From: Plantago ovata
Taxonomy: Eukaryota; Streptophyta; Magnoliopsida; Lamiales; Plantaginaceae
DNA: 64,000 nt
Direction: 5' to 3'
NCBI GenBank assembly: GCA_028274465.1
Contig: CM051456.1
Span: 46,002,870-46,066,869, forward strand
The translations under genes were made by a program, and so were the position numbers. Below the pieces are notes generated by a model, which searched no databases, was not told where the DNA came from, and was given only the letters and a program-made list of their open reading frames with translations. Each line of letters opens with the position of its first letter. The stretch's first letter is position 1. This document shows positions 24,287-35,182 of the stretch, piece by piece.

Positions 24287-25116
24287 TATGATAGGTTTCT
24301 TTTTCTAGTTAAAGACATGGTATATTTTGTTACTTAAATCATTGGATACTTTATACTTTTTACGGGATATTAGATCATGTAGTTTTTTCTGCTTTTGGAT
24401 CATGGTATATTCGGTGATATGATCAAGTTATATTTTTGTAATTGGACGTCATAATATAATCATGGCATGTTAGTAAAATCATGGACTTGAAAGTGAAATT
24501 ATGGCATGTCATAGTAAAATCATGGGATGTCATAGAAAAAATCATGGGATGTTATAGTAAATTCATGGGACTTGAAAGTGAAATCATGGGATGTTTAAAA
24601 TGAAATCATTGGAAGTTAATGTTAAATCTTTGTATACATAGATGAAGGAAAACATCCTTGTTAAGTAAGATAGGTGATTTCATATCATTAGTGTTATAGT
24701 AAAATCATGGGATGTTTTAGTAAAATCATGGGATGTGAAAGCGAAATCATGGGATGTATGAAGTGAAATCATGGGATGTGAAAGCGAAACCATGGGATGT
24801 ATGAAGTGAAATCATGGCATATGTAGTTGATATTGTGGTAAACATTTTAGTAATTTGTTTCCTGCCTGTTGTTTTGAGTTGTTGTTATGATAAAGGAAAA
24901 TCATGGGATGTTTAAGTGAAATCTTGGGGTATTTTTGTCTAACTTCATGTGGTATAAGAATAAGGCATGTATGAGTATGACTTGCAACAAAACAATGTTA
25001 ATATATATATATAAGATATATGTCTGAGAAAACATAACATAGGATTAATGTATATAATTTGTAAAATGAAATAAGATGAGTCGTTATAGGAAGAATTACA
25101 TAGTTCTTGCTATAAA
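24287..25116. other. Intergenic region between the convergent ULP1-like and FAR1-like genes
   Basis: No gene. It is filled with ATCATGGGATGT-type repeats, several in tandem near 24475-24600 and 24700-24830 with spacer AAAGTGAA or GAAGCGAA. It must hold the 3' ends of both genes. I could not single out polyadenylation signals among the AT-rich sequence. Confidence 0.7.
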
Positions 25117-27603
25117 TCATATCAAGTGTTTGTCCGGCGGTACTTCAAAGTGTGTCTTTTCTTCCATTGCTCTTTTCTTGTTCTGTTGTCTTTCTAGAAA
25201 TGTCTTTGGCCTTTGTTTTTTCCTCCCTTTTGTAGCACATTGTGTGGGGTTTAGAACAATTGGTTTGGCACTAGTGTTCGGGGTAGCAGTTTCTGTTGGT
25301 ATGTCGGACTCTTCTTCTTGTGGCATGTAGTTGAATTGTGTTGAATCTATAAGATTGTTTATTCCCATCAAGGCTTGATTGTATGCATCTTCTACTATCT
25401 TTCTGGCTTCATTTTTTCCTTCTGATTTGATAATGAGTTGATTGAAGCTCCTGTTCATTGACTGTCTCCATGCAATGCATTCCTGTTTTCATATAATGTG
25501 ATGTTATATTGAAATCATGGCATGTCAAAGAGATATCATGGAATGTTAAAGTGAAATCATGGGATATATAGATGATATGATAGAAAAGAAATGAAGATTT
25601 TATTATACCTGTGCATTCTTGTTTGTGCTGTTGGTATGTACAACACGGTCCCATACCCTCGCTTTAGATGTTCTTGTCCAGCGCTGTAGTATGTACTTCT
25701 CGGGTATGCGTTTTATGTTATTTTTGTCCATAACACGGAGGCAATGTTGGCATAGCCAGCCAACCTCTTCAAAGTGTCTATATTTACAGCTCACTTCGAT
25801 CTCACCAGATGGATGCCTAATGAATAGAACACCATTAATGTCTTCTGGATCATCATCAGGGTAGACATCATACAAAATCTTGTCGCCAATTGTTACAGAT
25901 TCAACAGCTGTAGTCTCTAGTCCTTTTCTAAATTGTCTCTGTAAGTACTTGAAGATTTTGAGTGTGTATATCTGCAGATAAAAACATATGAGAGATATCA
26001 TGGGATATATAGTTGATATCATGGGATATATAGGTGATATTATGGGATATATAGTTTGAGATATACCTCAGCAGCATGCTTGACAAGAGCATTGTTAGAG
26101 TTCAGTCTTGGCCTATTATGAGTGTTCTTGTGCTCTTTATGCTTCTCATTTGTTCTCTTGCGACAAATGTAGTTGATATGGTCCCTCTGGATTATTCCAA
26201 CATTCTCTTCCCCGCCCGCAGCTGCTGACAAATATTTGAACGCGTCGGTTGGCTTCACCATTGCTTTCTCGAACAAATCAATAATTTCTGCCCTCTCATC
26301 ATCAATCGTTCTTTCTGACCTGTTGAAGTAACTCCATTCCGGTCTATTCAGTTCATGGTTGTGCCCAATTTTGTGTTCTTTGACTACATATTTCTCGGTT
26401 TTGAAAATATTTTGGATCCTGAAGATAAAAACATGTGTAAGATATCATGGCATATATTGTTGACATCATGGGATATATTGGTGATATCATGGGATATATA
26501 GTTGAGAACATGTGAGTTTTTTTTTACCTCATCATTGCTTTGCAATCACACCTTCCACTACAGTTTTGCCTTCTTTTCTTAATCTTCTTAGGCTCATCAC
26601 CTTCTTCGTCTTGTGCAGCAACAGTGGGTGATGGAGTGATGGGTAATGGGCTTGGGTTTGCCTTACTTTTACCTTCACGGCTGCACAAAAAGTACTTCTC
26701 CCATATTTCACCATTATTACCAATACGTGAGGTTGCTTTCTTCACAGAAAATCCAACATTTGCAGCATGCCTTTTGTACAAGAAGTATAGTTGATCAAAA
26801 GTTCCACTGATTCCCTTTAAGCATCCCGTAATGTCAAAATCAGGGGGAAGATCATTTACGTCTGCATATGAAATATGTTTTCACAAGATAGGTGATTTCA
26901 TGGTAAATATGTTTGATATCATGGCATATATTGTTGATTATATGGGACGTGTGTGTGCATGTACTAGATATCATGATATATATGCTTAATATCATGGGAT
27001 ATATGATATAGTGTACTACTGTATGTGTATGCACTAGAGAATATGGCAAGGTTGAAATCATGGGGCATATACCTGATTTCATGGGATATATGCTTAATAT
27101 CATGGAATATATCTGTTAGTTTACTGTATGTGTGCATGTACTATAAAATATGGGAGACATGGTTGAAATCATGGGACATATAATTGATTTCATGGGACAT
27201 ATGCTTAATATCATGGGATATACCTGTGAGTTTACTTCATGTGTGCATGTACTAGTGAATATGGGAGACATGGTTGACATCATGGGACATATAATTGATT
27301 TCATAGGATATATGCTTAATGTCATGGGATATATGATATACTGTTTTGTGTTTGAGAATATGGCCATATAATTGATTTCATGGGATATATTCTTAATATC
27401 ATGGGACCTAATTCTAATTTCATGGGATATAACCTTTGGTTTTACAGTATGTGTGCATGTACTAGATATCATGGGATATATACTTAATATCATGGGATAT
27501 ATGATTGAGTTTATGGGATATAACCTCTGTTATTTTGTGTTTCTGCTTCTTCAGTCACTGGAAGCTGTTGATTACTAGCAGCAGGGTTTTGAGAAGTTGA
27601 CAT
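25117..27603 (-). CDS. FAR1/FHY3-like DNA-binding protein lacking the MULE transposase domain (5 exons)
   Basis: Minus-strand gene with exons 27603-27525, 26861-26528, 26418-26067, 25971-25609 and 25482-25117. All introns are GT...AG, phases agree, and it reads about 497 residues without a stop. Domains in order: a short N-terminus (MSTSQNPAASNQQ), then a FAR1-type zinc-binding DNA-binding domain (YKRHAANVGFSVKKA, FLCSREG, CDCKAMMR, and HNHEL in exon 3). Next is AGGEENVGIIQRDHINY, the stretch that normally leads into the MULE DDE domain. Then, directly, IYTLKIFKYLQ and a SWIM zinc finger (CKYRHFEEVGWLCQHCLRV, IPEKYILQRWTR), followed by a Lys-rich tail. The DDE transposase domain usual between these parts is absent. 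Likely a nuclear DNA-binding protein that may bind element ends; function inferred only. Confidence 0.82.
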
Positions 27604-28339
27604 CTAACAATCACAACAATAAAGACATTTTATGTAGCAACAACACAAAACATATCTTGCAGATGCAGATTTACGTAGCAGCAACACAAAACAAAGCATG
27701 CAGATGATGATTTAAGTACCAACAACACGAAACAAAGGTTGCAGATGATGATTATGTAGGAACATCACGAAACAGAGCTTGTAAATGATGATTTACGTAG
27801 AAACATCACGAAACAGAGCCTGTATATCATGATTTATGTAACAAAATCACAAATCGGAGATTCCAAATCATGATTCACGTAACAAAATCACAAATCGAAG
27901 CTTCCACATCATGATTCACGTAATAAAATCACAAATAGGAGCTTCGAGATCATGATTCACGTAACAAAATCACAAATCGGAGCTTCCAGATCATGATTTA
28001 CGTTACAAAATCACAAATCGGAGCTTCTAGTTCATGAATCATGTAACAAAAACACAAATCCAAGCTCCTAGATCACGAATTGAAGCTTATGGACCATTAA
28101 TTGCAGAGATGAATGAATTTTTTGTACGTACGTTTGATTTAGATGCAGAAACGACGGCGTAGCTGGAGACGGCGACGGCGACGGCAACGTAGGTGGTCGT
28201 GGCGGTGGTTTCGACGTCGAGATGGAGGCGGCGCGACGTAGAGATGGAGGCGGTGGTTTCTTTCTCTCTCTACCGCCGGTTTCTCTCTCTTCAAACTTGC
28301 GTTCGTTTCTGTGTTTGAGCTGGAGAGCGAGTTTTTGTT
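27604..28339 (-). promoter_or_regulatory. Upstream region / 5' leader of the FAR1-like gene with about 41-bp tandem repeats
   Basis: From about 27620 to 28080 there are roughly ten imperfect tandem units of about 41-42 bp, with AACAAAATCACAAATCGGAG and ATCATGATTCACGT cores. Upstream (28140-28300) is GC-richer sequence with GACGGCGACGG runs and then C/T-rich sequence like the leader of the ULP1-like gene. The region should contain the minus-strand promoter. No definite TATA box was identified. Confidence 0.6.
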
Positions 28340-28488
28340 ATAACCCGCTTTTACGACCCGTTTCTGAGTCGGGTTGCTGGGTTGGGGCTTTTTTAAAAAG
28401 CTACTAATTAGTTGGGGTTGATTTATAATTAGTAGTAGTTGGTCTATACTAGAGACGGTCTACTAGGAGACGGACTCAAAAAGAATCC
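28340..28488 (-). repeat. Right terminal inverted repeat of the Mutator-like element (degenerate)
   Basis: Read inverted it begins GGATTCTTTTTGAGTCCGTC, then carries GACCGTCTCTAGTATAGACC and an AACCCGACTC/GACCCG-type box. It pairs with 18173-18300. Confidence 0.55.
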
Positions 28489-29304
28489 TTAAATATCTTT
28501 ATGTGGTTTAAATAATTGAATTTTTCAATTAAAAAATGAAATTAAAATCGTTAAATAATTATGTATATCATCCCAATACATGTATATCATCCCAATATAT
28601 GTTAAAGCCAAAACATGTGTTTCACATCCAGGAAGAGTAAGATGGACACGCTCTGCCCTTACTCCGGTCAACTACTACCTAGTTGACGTCAACTACTACC
28701 TAGTTGACCATCCAACAATCAACTCCCGTCACCACCTACCTAGCTAACCCCGACCATCACCCTCTACCACCTCATCCTCAATGTCACCCGCCGTAGTAGC
28801 GCCATCTCCGATTTCTCTACCGTAAGTGGGTTTCTTTGGGAACCCAAATCGGAACACAACTCCGGTCCGTAGATCGGAGTGAGTTGAAGCTCTGATCCAT
28901 TTAAGCTCGCTTCCAGAAACCCGAAATTCAGAGATGGAAGCTTGAGATCGGACCTTCCATCTCCGATCTGATCTGATGATCTGAAACTTATCAGATCGGA
29001 GAAGATCTTCGGCTCTATTGTCGGATCTACGGTATTATAAGAGTTGATATGCAAAATCACATTTAGCTGTGGTGATTGTATTTCATATATATAGACATAA
29101 GTATACATAATCTACACAGGATAAATATACAACTAGCAAATCTAATCAAGTAGTTAGCTATAGGAGAAATACAAGGGTAGCGTAGAGTCAGATTTGGGCT
29201 GACGGTAGCTTGGATCAAAAAAGAGTGAAGAGTGGTCTAGACAAGCTCTTCGGGAATAGGTCAGCGATGTTCAAGTCGAGGGAACATACTATGTGACGAG
29301 CTTA
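28489..29304 (-). other. 3' region of the minus-strand copia remnant and unassigned flank
   Basis: About 29304-29190 continues, on the minus strand and with stops and a frame change, the end of copia RNase H (an ADLF.KSLSRPLFTLF-like stretch). 29160-29030 is an AT-rich stretch with TATATATG that may be part of its LTR, but no paired copy exists here to prove it. 28489-29030 has CTAGTTGAC direct repeats (28676-28706) and no gene that I can support. Confidence 0.45.
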
Positions 29305-30803
29305 TTAGGCCCCTCTCCAACAGAAGCTCATCGAGCTCAAATGTTGAAATTGAGCTCAAGTGTTGATCTCAAGCTCAACTATTATTTATTAATATTTTTT
29401 TATTTATTTGTTTTATATTTCTTTCTCTTCATTTAATATTGCAAAGTCATGCCTATTGCAATATGTCTTTTTTTTTTAACATTATTCTATTTGTACATGA
29501 CTTTTTTTAATATTATTCTATTTTTATATTAAATGCATAAATAAAAATATAAAATACAATTTGTAAAGGTAGACCTCTACCATATCAAATTTATTATACT
29601 ATGTTTTATTTAAGAATTTATTGTAGTATTTATTGCATTTCGAAATATTTTATAATTAATATGATGTTTTAAAATGGAATGAATAATGAATTTTGAAAGA
29701 AAAAAAACTAATGAAAAAAAAGGGGATGAAATAATATAATAATAAAATAAATGAAAAATGGGGGATCAATGAGGACCAACTATTGGAGTATGTTAGAATA
29801 GATGGGGATTTAGTTAGTGGAATGCTGACGTGGCGCAGTTGAGCTCCATTTTTGGAATCAACTGTTGGAGAAGGCCTTAAATGAGACAAATTCCCGCGTG
29901 AAATGATAGTCAAGCTCAATGTGTGTAGCTCTTTTATGGGAGACAGGATTGTCTGTAAGAAAGAAAGCCCCTTTATTGTCACAAAAAAGGAGCGGAATGG
30001 TGGGAGCTTTAGCTTGTAAGTCACGAAGTAGATGCGTGAGCCAAATAACAGCAGTTGCTGCGTTTGCTAAGGCACGGTATTCGGACTCGCAACTAGAGCG
30101 GAAACTGTAGGTTGTTTCTTCAAACTCCATAAAACCAAATTTCCACCAAGAAAAATGGAGTATCCAGAAACAGAGCGAGTTGTATCCGGGCAGACGGCCC
30201 AATTAGCATCTGAATATGCTAACAAAGAAGCAGCGGTGCCCCGAGTAAAACATAAGCCATAAGAAGCAGTGCCTTTGACGTACCGCAAGATGCGTTTTAC
30301 AGTAGTATAGTGTTCAATAGTTGGGTTTTGCTGAAATTGACAGACACTATTGACAGCAAAAGAAAGGTCAGGACGAGTGATCGTGAGATATTGAAGCGCA
30401 CCAACTAGTGAACGATACAGAGTGGGATCGTCAAAGGGAGTACCCACAACACCAAGATGTTGGCTACTTTCCATCGGAGTTGCAACAAGCTTGCTTTCAT
30501 CTAATTTGGCACGGACAAGAATATCATGGGCATATTTCGCTTGACTAAGAAATAACCCATCAGGCATGTATGAAATTTCGAGCCCAAAAACTAACTAAGA
30601 TTGCCAATATCTTTGATAGCAAACATGGAATTGAGCCGCTTGATAAATTGACCAATAAGAGGAGAATTATTGCCCGTTAGAATAATGTCATCCACGTAGA
30701 CAATGAGATAATGTAAAGTAGAGCCAACACTATAAACAAAAAGAGATGTATCTCCCATGCTACAAACAAATCCAAGGGTAAGCAGGAAAGAGCAAAGGCG
30801 TTC
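29150..30803 (-). pseudogene. Copia pol remnant (RT and RNase H), minus strand
   Basis: A different copia family from 1-5079. On the minus strand: RT active site YVDD (IVYVDDIILTGNN, about 30710-30670), KDIGNLS, then YMPDGLFLSQAKYAHDIL, TRPDLSFAVN, and RNase H parts (SDANWA, CESEYRALANA, HIELDYHFTRE) to about 29880. A MITE (29308-29876) then splits it and it resumes at 29304. Lesions: a duplication/frameshift near 30590 that also makes a stop, and a 1-bp loss near 30100. Gypsy D starts at 30804, so the upstream half of pol is not here. Confidence 0.85.
29308..29876. mobile_element. MITE with GGCC(C/T)TCTCCAACAG termini and TTA duplication (PIF/Harbinger-like)
   Basis: Left end GGCCCCTCTCCAACAG, inverted right end GGCCTTCTCCAACAG, both followed within 25 bases by GAGCTCAA-type sequence. 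Flanked by TTA (29305-29307 and 29877-29879), the target preferred by PIF/Harbinger elements. The inside is very AT-rich with no coding capacity. Copia RNase H sequence resumes across it. Confidence 0.82.
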
Positions 30804-30998
30804 TGTTAGTGTTGAAATATGTTCAGCCCGCATTTACGAACTGGAGCGGCCTAAGAGCGCGATGGAGCCCTAAAAGACCGTCCCTCAAAGGGCTCGACCA
30901 CCCTTCCAAGTACGTCACCGGAGGGTGGCTCGACCAGTACTTTGAGGTCGCCCTCCAAGAAAGCTCACAAAGGATAAGCTGACAAGGCGACTGAGAAC
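30804..30998 (+). repeat. Gypsy D 5' LTR, first piece
   Basis: 195 bp matching 60549-60743. It ends exactly where gypsy B begins after AGAAC. In the 3' LTR the sequence runs on uninterrupted into CATCTCTAGGG. Confidence 0.9.
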
Positions 30999-32323
30999 TG
31001 ATGATCACGAATTTGTCAGACTCGATTAATCAAATAAATTTGTTATTTAGCCAAAGGCAATTCACAACTACAACGAAAACCGTAGTGTAGCAGTAGAATA
31101 ACCTCGAGTGTCGATCTCTAAGGACTATAACTAGCTTTATCAAATCTAATTTAGAATATAAAAACAGCAGACGATATAGCAAAGGTTTTTATTAACAGAT
31201 AATGGAGATTGGTGATAGTATGGTCCTCCAAAGCATAACGGGTTAATAATCATGCGTAAATTCCTCGGTTTTGCATGGAGATCTTTGATCAATAAATTGT
31301 CCTGTTGTAATTATCAAACACTACGAAGATAAAGAGATAGATTGGTCAAAGACTATTAAATTGTCCAATTGTGTTCCGTAATTATTCAACACTACGAAGA
31401 TATAGATTTTGATAGGTCAAAGACTATTAAATTGTCCAATTGTGTGCAATAATTAATCAACAATACGAAGATAGAGATTTAGATCGATCAAAGAAATAAA
31501 GCAATAACACGGAGTATAATGCGCGATATAGCCATTATCATAATTATCAACCCTTCGCTAAGAATTCACATACTATCACCAACGAGAAGTTTAGCTACTC
31601 ATAGTTGTCATGCAATCAACATAAATCATGGAAGAAAACATGTTGAAAGATATATAAAAATAAGTAGAAAAACTGTAAGATACAATGTTACCGAAGGTTG
31701 TCAGTCTCCGAAGAATCGCGATCTTACAAGCTCCAAACTGCTATGAAAAAGTATCTCCTAAGCTACGAACCCCCAGAACAGGCTCTGGGAAGTTCCTACC
31801 TAAAACTACAGAGAAAGGTGAGAGAATAGGTTTGGAAAAGTATGAAAATCGGAGAAAAACTGAGCAACTATATATAGTATTCGAAATAGTGTGGGGCGAA
31901 GGGCCCCACACACCGGGCGAGTCGCCTGGTGTGGGGCGATTCCCCCCACGTCCCGGGCGATTCGCCCGGGAGTTTTTTTGGGAATTTACGCGTTTTCGAC
32001 GCGTTTTTGGATTTCTTCCCCTTTTCGGACTCGGTTTCTGACTTCTAGTGGCCTTCTAACCTCCAGATTCGACCCCTAGACTTCAAATCCTATCCGGAAA
32101 CCTTCAGATACTCCAAATAGGCTTCTGGAACACCAATTCCTTGTCAACTTCAATATAATTGCCCGGAAATCCTCATTTTTCAACCAAAACCTGTAAAATA
32201 AAAACTAAAGAGAAACGTGACACTATTCTAATAAAATGCACTAAAATATAGCTAAATTAACATAGATGATAGCTAAAATAGGTGAAAAAGACCTAAATGA
32301 AAGTGTGAAATACACATTCATCA
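30999..32323 (-). repeat. Gypsy B 3' LTR
   Basis: 1325 bp, starting TGATGATCACGAATTTG and ending CATTCATCA. It contains partly duplicated sequence around TCAAAGACTATTAAATTGTCC (31340-31440). GC palindromes (31889-31972) sit beside the minus-strand TATA (31868-31880). Confidence 0.93.
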
Positions 32324-33862
32324 AACTCCCCAAACCGAACCTTTGCTTGTCCTCAAGCAACTAAGCTAGACTCTAATGCAAAAAACAATGCAACACATAA
32401 AATGGAGTCTCATGCCAAATAAAATGAACTAATCTACCAAATCTATAAAAAAAAACATATGAACAAAAACCATACAAATCAAAACATGAATATAGGTTGA
32501 AGAATGCCTCGATTGACTCATACACATCCACATAAGCACTTATGTCAAGACAAGATAGTCTCTCGTAACATTCTCTACCTGGACCTAGTCAGTGACGACG
32601 TAATGGAACATGTTAGAATACGAATGGTTGTCCCGTGCCTATGAAACTGAGGACTTACTGTTGTTCACCAAGTTTAAGACTTTCCCTCAAAGAGGTCGAA
32701 CCAGTACTGGCTCTCATCAAACGAAGGAGGGTTCCCTATAAAAGATAACACTCCCTATTCTACCCGTCTCTCAAGCAAAGCCTTAAACTATTCACCACTT
32801 CCTGAATGGCAGGACGAGGGTGGTCTAGAACAGATGACACTAAAAAACAAAAGACAAAAAATAGAAAATTACAACACGATTACGAACATTACAAGAATTG
32901 GAAAATGAGACACAACACTTTGCTAAACTGCTATTTGGCTTTCTTTTTTCTTGGACCCTTCTTTGCTTTTTTGGGGTCTTTTTCCTTTTTTTTCTTTTTT
33001 TTTGTTTCCAGTTTCTTTTTTCTTTTTTCCTGGAATTTTTTCTTTTTCTATTTTTTTTAGCCAGCATTAGCATAACAAAAAGAGAAACAAAATGACTAAC
33101 AACGACTTCCCAAAACCTATTCGAAAGAATAGGTTGGAGTACAAAATTTACGAGAAAGGAAAAATAAGCTCACAATACGAAAATGAAAAATGAAAAACAA
33201 GTCTAATGATGGTGTAACCCCCTCCCCAAACCTATTCGGAAGAATAGGTTATAAACAAAGGATCACACAACCTCACACAACCTCCTTCCTAGGCATTTAG
33301 CAATCTCAAAGCATGGTGAAGACTTGTTGCCTCTTAGGTACATAATTACTCGGAAAAACAACCATAAGACTCTAACATGCATCATCCTATTATAAAGGCC
33401 TTCGTGAACCGCAGTTGAGAAAACACCACTAAGTGATGTCGAGACTACCAGGCTTAACTAAGAGCAATACATAAAAGTGACAAGCCAAGCGAGAAAAACC
33501 TCAAACAAATTCATAGAGATGAAGCATATGATTAATGGCATAGTTAGTTGATCTACCCAATAAAAAGTTCAAAAAATTCGGCAATAAACTCCATATAAAA
33601 CATGCAAGACTATCCTAGGATGAATGCAGTGAATGCAACCTAAAAAACTAGGAAAGCGGTAAACGTGCAAATGCAAATGCAAACAAAGAACAAGATACTA
33701 ATCAACGCAAAGCCAAACAATACTTAACATCGCGGTTCACATCCCATCCCCCTTATGATTCTTAAGCTAGCCCCTAGCAAAAGAGAATGAGTAATAAGAA
33801 GTGATACTAGATGTTACCGAACGGTTTGACCTCGGTTGGCTGAGAGTGGACATGTGAAAAGA
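32324..33862 (-). other. Gypsy B 3' non-coding region
   Basis: No gene. It holds two AACCTATTC/GAATAGGTT hairpins (33250-33229 and 33135-33114), an A/G-rich low-complexity tract (about 33060-32935 on the minus strand), and the polypurine tract GGTTTGGGGAGTT at 32336-32324. Confidence 0.8.
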
Positions 33863-35182
33863 CTAATCATCGGGATGGTAATCCCCATAAAAGTCCCTCC
33901 ACATGTCAGACAGGAGATCGTAGGACTGCTGTAGAGCCTCCTGTTGCTGCTGGATGAGCTGTTGCTGCTCCCACCTTTGTTGCCTATCCTCTCGGCGATG
34001 CTCCTTGAATGTCTCCCAATCGCGGTTGCGCTGGGCAATGTGCCCGTCGAGGTCCTGTCGCAAGGCCGCGGTACTGGCATCAACTCTATCGAAACGATCG
34101 TCGAGGTAGGCCCGGAATTCAGAGAAGTCAAATCCTCTAGACCCTTGTGGTGCTCGAGGCGGTGCATGCGGTGCTCTATGGACAAATGGAATATCCGGGA
34201 TAGGGGCTTGGCCATCATCAGCCTCCATAGCATCCTCATAATCATTCTCATTATCGGAATCGCTCGGTTGGAAGGGTGCTTCCACAACAGCAGCGGCAGC
34301 CGTGGGGTTCTTTAGCTGATACCTAGCAAGCTGCACCTCAATAGTCGAGGGTGAAAGGGCAGCGACCTCGCCATCCCCCTCGTCAATGTCCTCGACCCCA
34401 TGATATTTGCAGTAGGCAGTGATGAAGCTCGGAAAGATGAAAGGCTTCTTGTTCTTTTCCCAGTGGCGCTCATACTCTTCATACATGACGTGCCCGATGT
34501 CGATCCGATGTCTGTCTATCAAGCAGTAGAGGAGCTCGGCGTAGTTTGACTGTATTCAAGTGTCATTCTTCCTAGGGATCAAGTTGAAGATGCAAAATTT
34601 CATCATCACCTTAGCTTCAATGCTAAGGTCGCTCTGACGGATCCGTGCAGGTTCTGCCCCGATTTCTAGATATCTGTACTCCCTGTTGCAGATCACGTCC
34701 GTAATATGTCTTCCTATCCCCCTAGAGGCCCTCGAATTCAGGTAGGCATGGTCGCTCCCTGTGAACTCCTGCTGCCCAAAATGGATGAATGAAGAAATGG
34801 ACTCTGGTGTCCATGGTATTATCAAGCCTCGAACTAGTACCCCATTCTTCTCCTCAAGATCAGTGAATCCAGTGTAGAACTCTTGGAGGAGGCTCACGTC
34901 GTACCCCTTGAACCTGTTGGAACTATACCAAACCCAATTCCTTCTTGATGCCAATCCGGATAGCGTCCTATACCCCGCCGTTCCAGCTACTACCTCCGGG
35001 ATATCAATCCTCTTGTCTGGAATGATTGATCTTCCCCCTTCGGCCATCTCCGCTTCGAGCCTTTGTCGGACATCTATCGCAGCTAAAGACATCTCGTACA
35101 TGTTGTGAGAAGGTTGGGAGCTTGATGCTACTCCCTTTCCCTTCTTGCTCGAGCCAGCTCTCCTCGATCCTCTTGGAGCCAT
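33863..35182 (-). pseudogene. ORF2 of gypsy B (plant retroelement accessory ORF), single nonsense codon
   Basis: Homologous to the intact 54739-56076 gene. Start ATG at 35182 (MAPRGSRRAGSSKKGKG), then SRRNWVWYSSNRFKGYD and AKVMMKFCIFNLIPRKND. At about 34555 a TGA replaces the Trp codon of the intact copy, and the same frame continues to 33863 (LLYCLIDRHRIDIGH, then a Gln-rich QQQLIQQQQEALQQS tail). The type resembles the accessory ORF of Athila-like elements catalogued as a putative plant transposon protein; this match is from memory. Its biochemical role is unknown. Confidence 0.8.

Larger units (their letters stand above)
19080..27530 (+). repeat. Dispersed ATCATGGGATAT-type repeats in non-coding parts of the element
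   Basis: Dozens of copies of a roughly 15-25-bp unit of the form (T)GAT(A)TCATGGG(A/G)TATAT. They fill the introns of the ULP1-like gene (e.g. 19090-19660, 20750-21175, 22470-22515, 23115-23395), the 3' intergenic gap (24300-24960), and the introns of the FAR1-like gene (25500-25580, 25990-26060, 26440-26510, 26890-27530). Copies read almost always in the same direction on the + strand although the two genes lie on opposite strands. Exons are essentially free of them. Confidence 0.85.
18173..28488. mobile_element. Mutator-like element with ULP1-like and FAR1-like genes
   Basis: About 10.3 kb bounded by degenerate inverted ends. The left end has AGACGGTCTTTAATATAGAC (18192-18211) and the right end, read inverted, has AGACCGTCTCTAGTATAGAC (28463-28444). 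Further in, both ends carry matching GACCCGGTTA/GACCCGTTTC-type stretches and C/T-rich leaders. Inside are a + strand ULP1-like protease gene (18865-24286) and a convergent - strand FAR1-like gene (27603-25117). ULP1 genes carried by Mutator-like elements are known in plants (Kaonashi type). No DDE transposase domain is encoded. Exact ends and target duplication could not be fixed, so allow about 10 bp at each end. Confidence 0.7.

Noticed and set aside
28222..28407. Short Arg/Gly/Ser-rich open frame near the right end of the Mutator-like element
   Set aside because: It lies in the promoter and terminal repeat region opposite the FAR1-like leader and has no counterpart or domain.
18090..28560. 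Possible target duplication or longer direct repeat flanking the Mutator-like element (AATATCTT...TGAATTTTT on both sides)
   Set aside because: The likeness is in AT-rich sequence with gaps and does not abut the inverted ends, so I could not accept it as a duplication.
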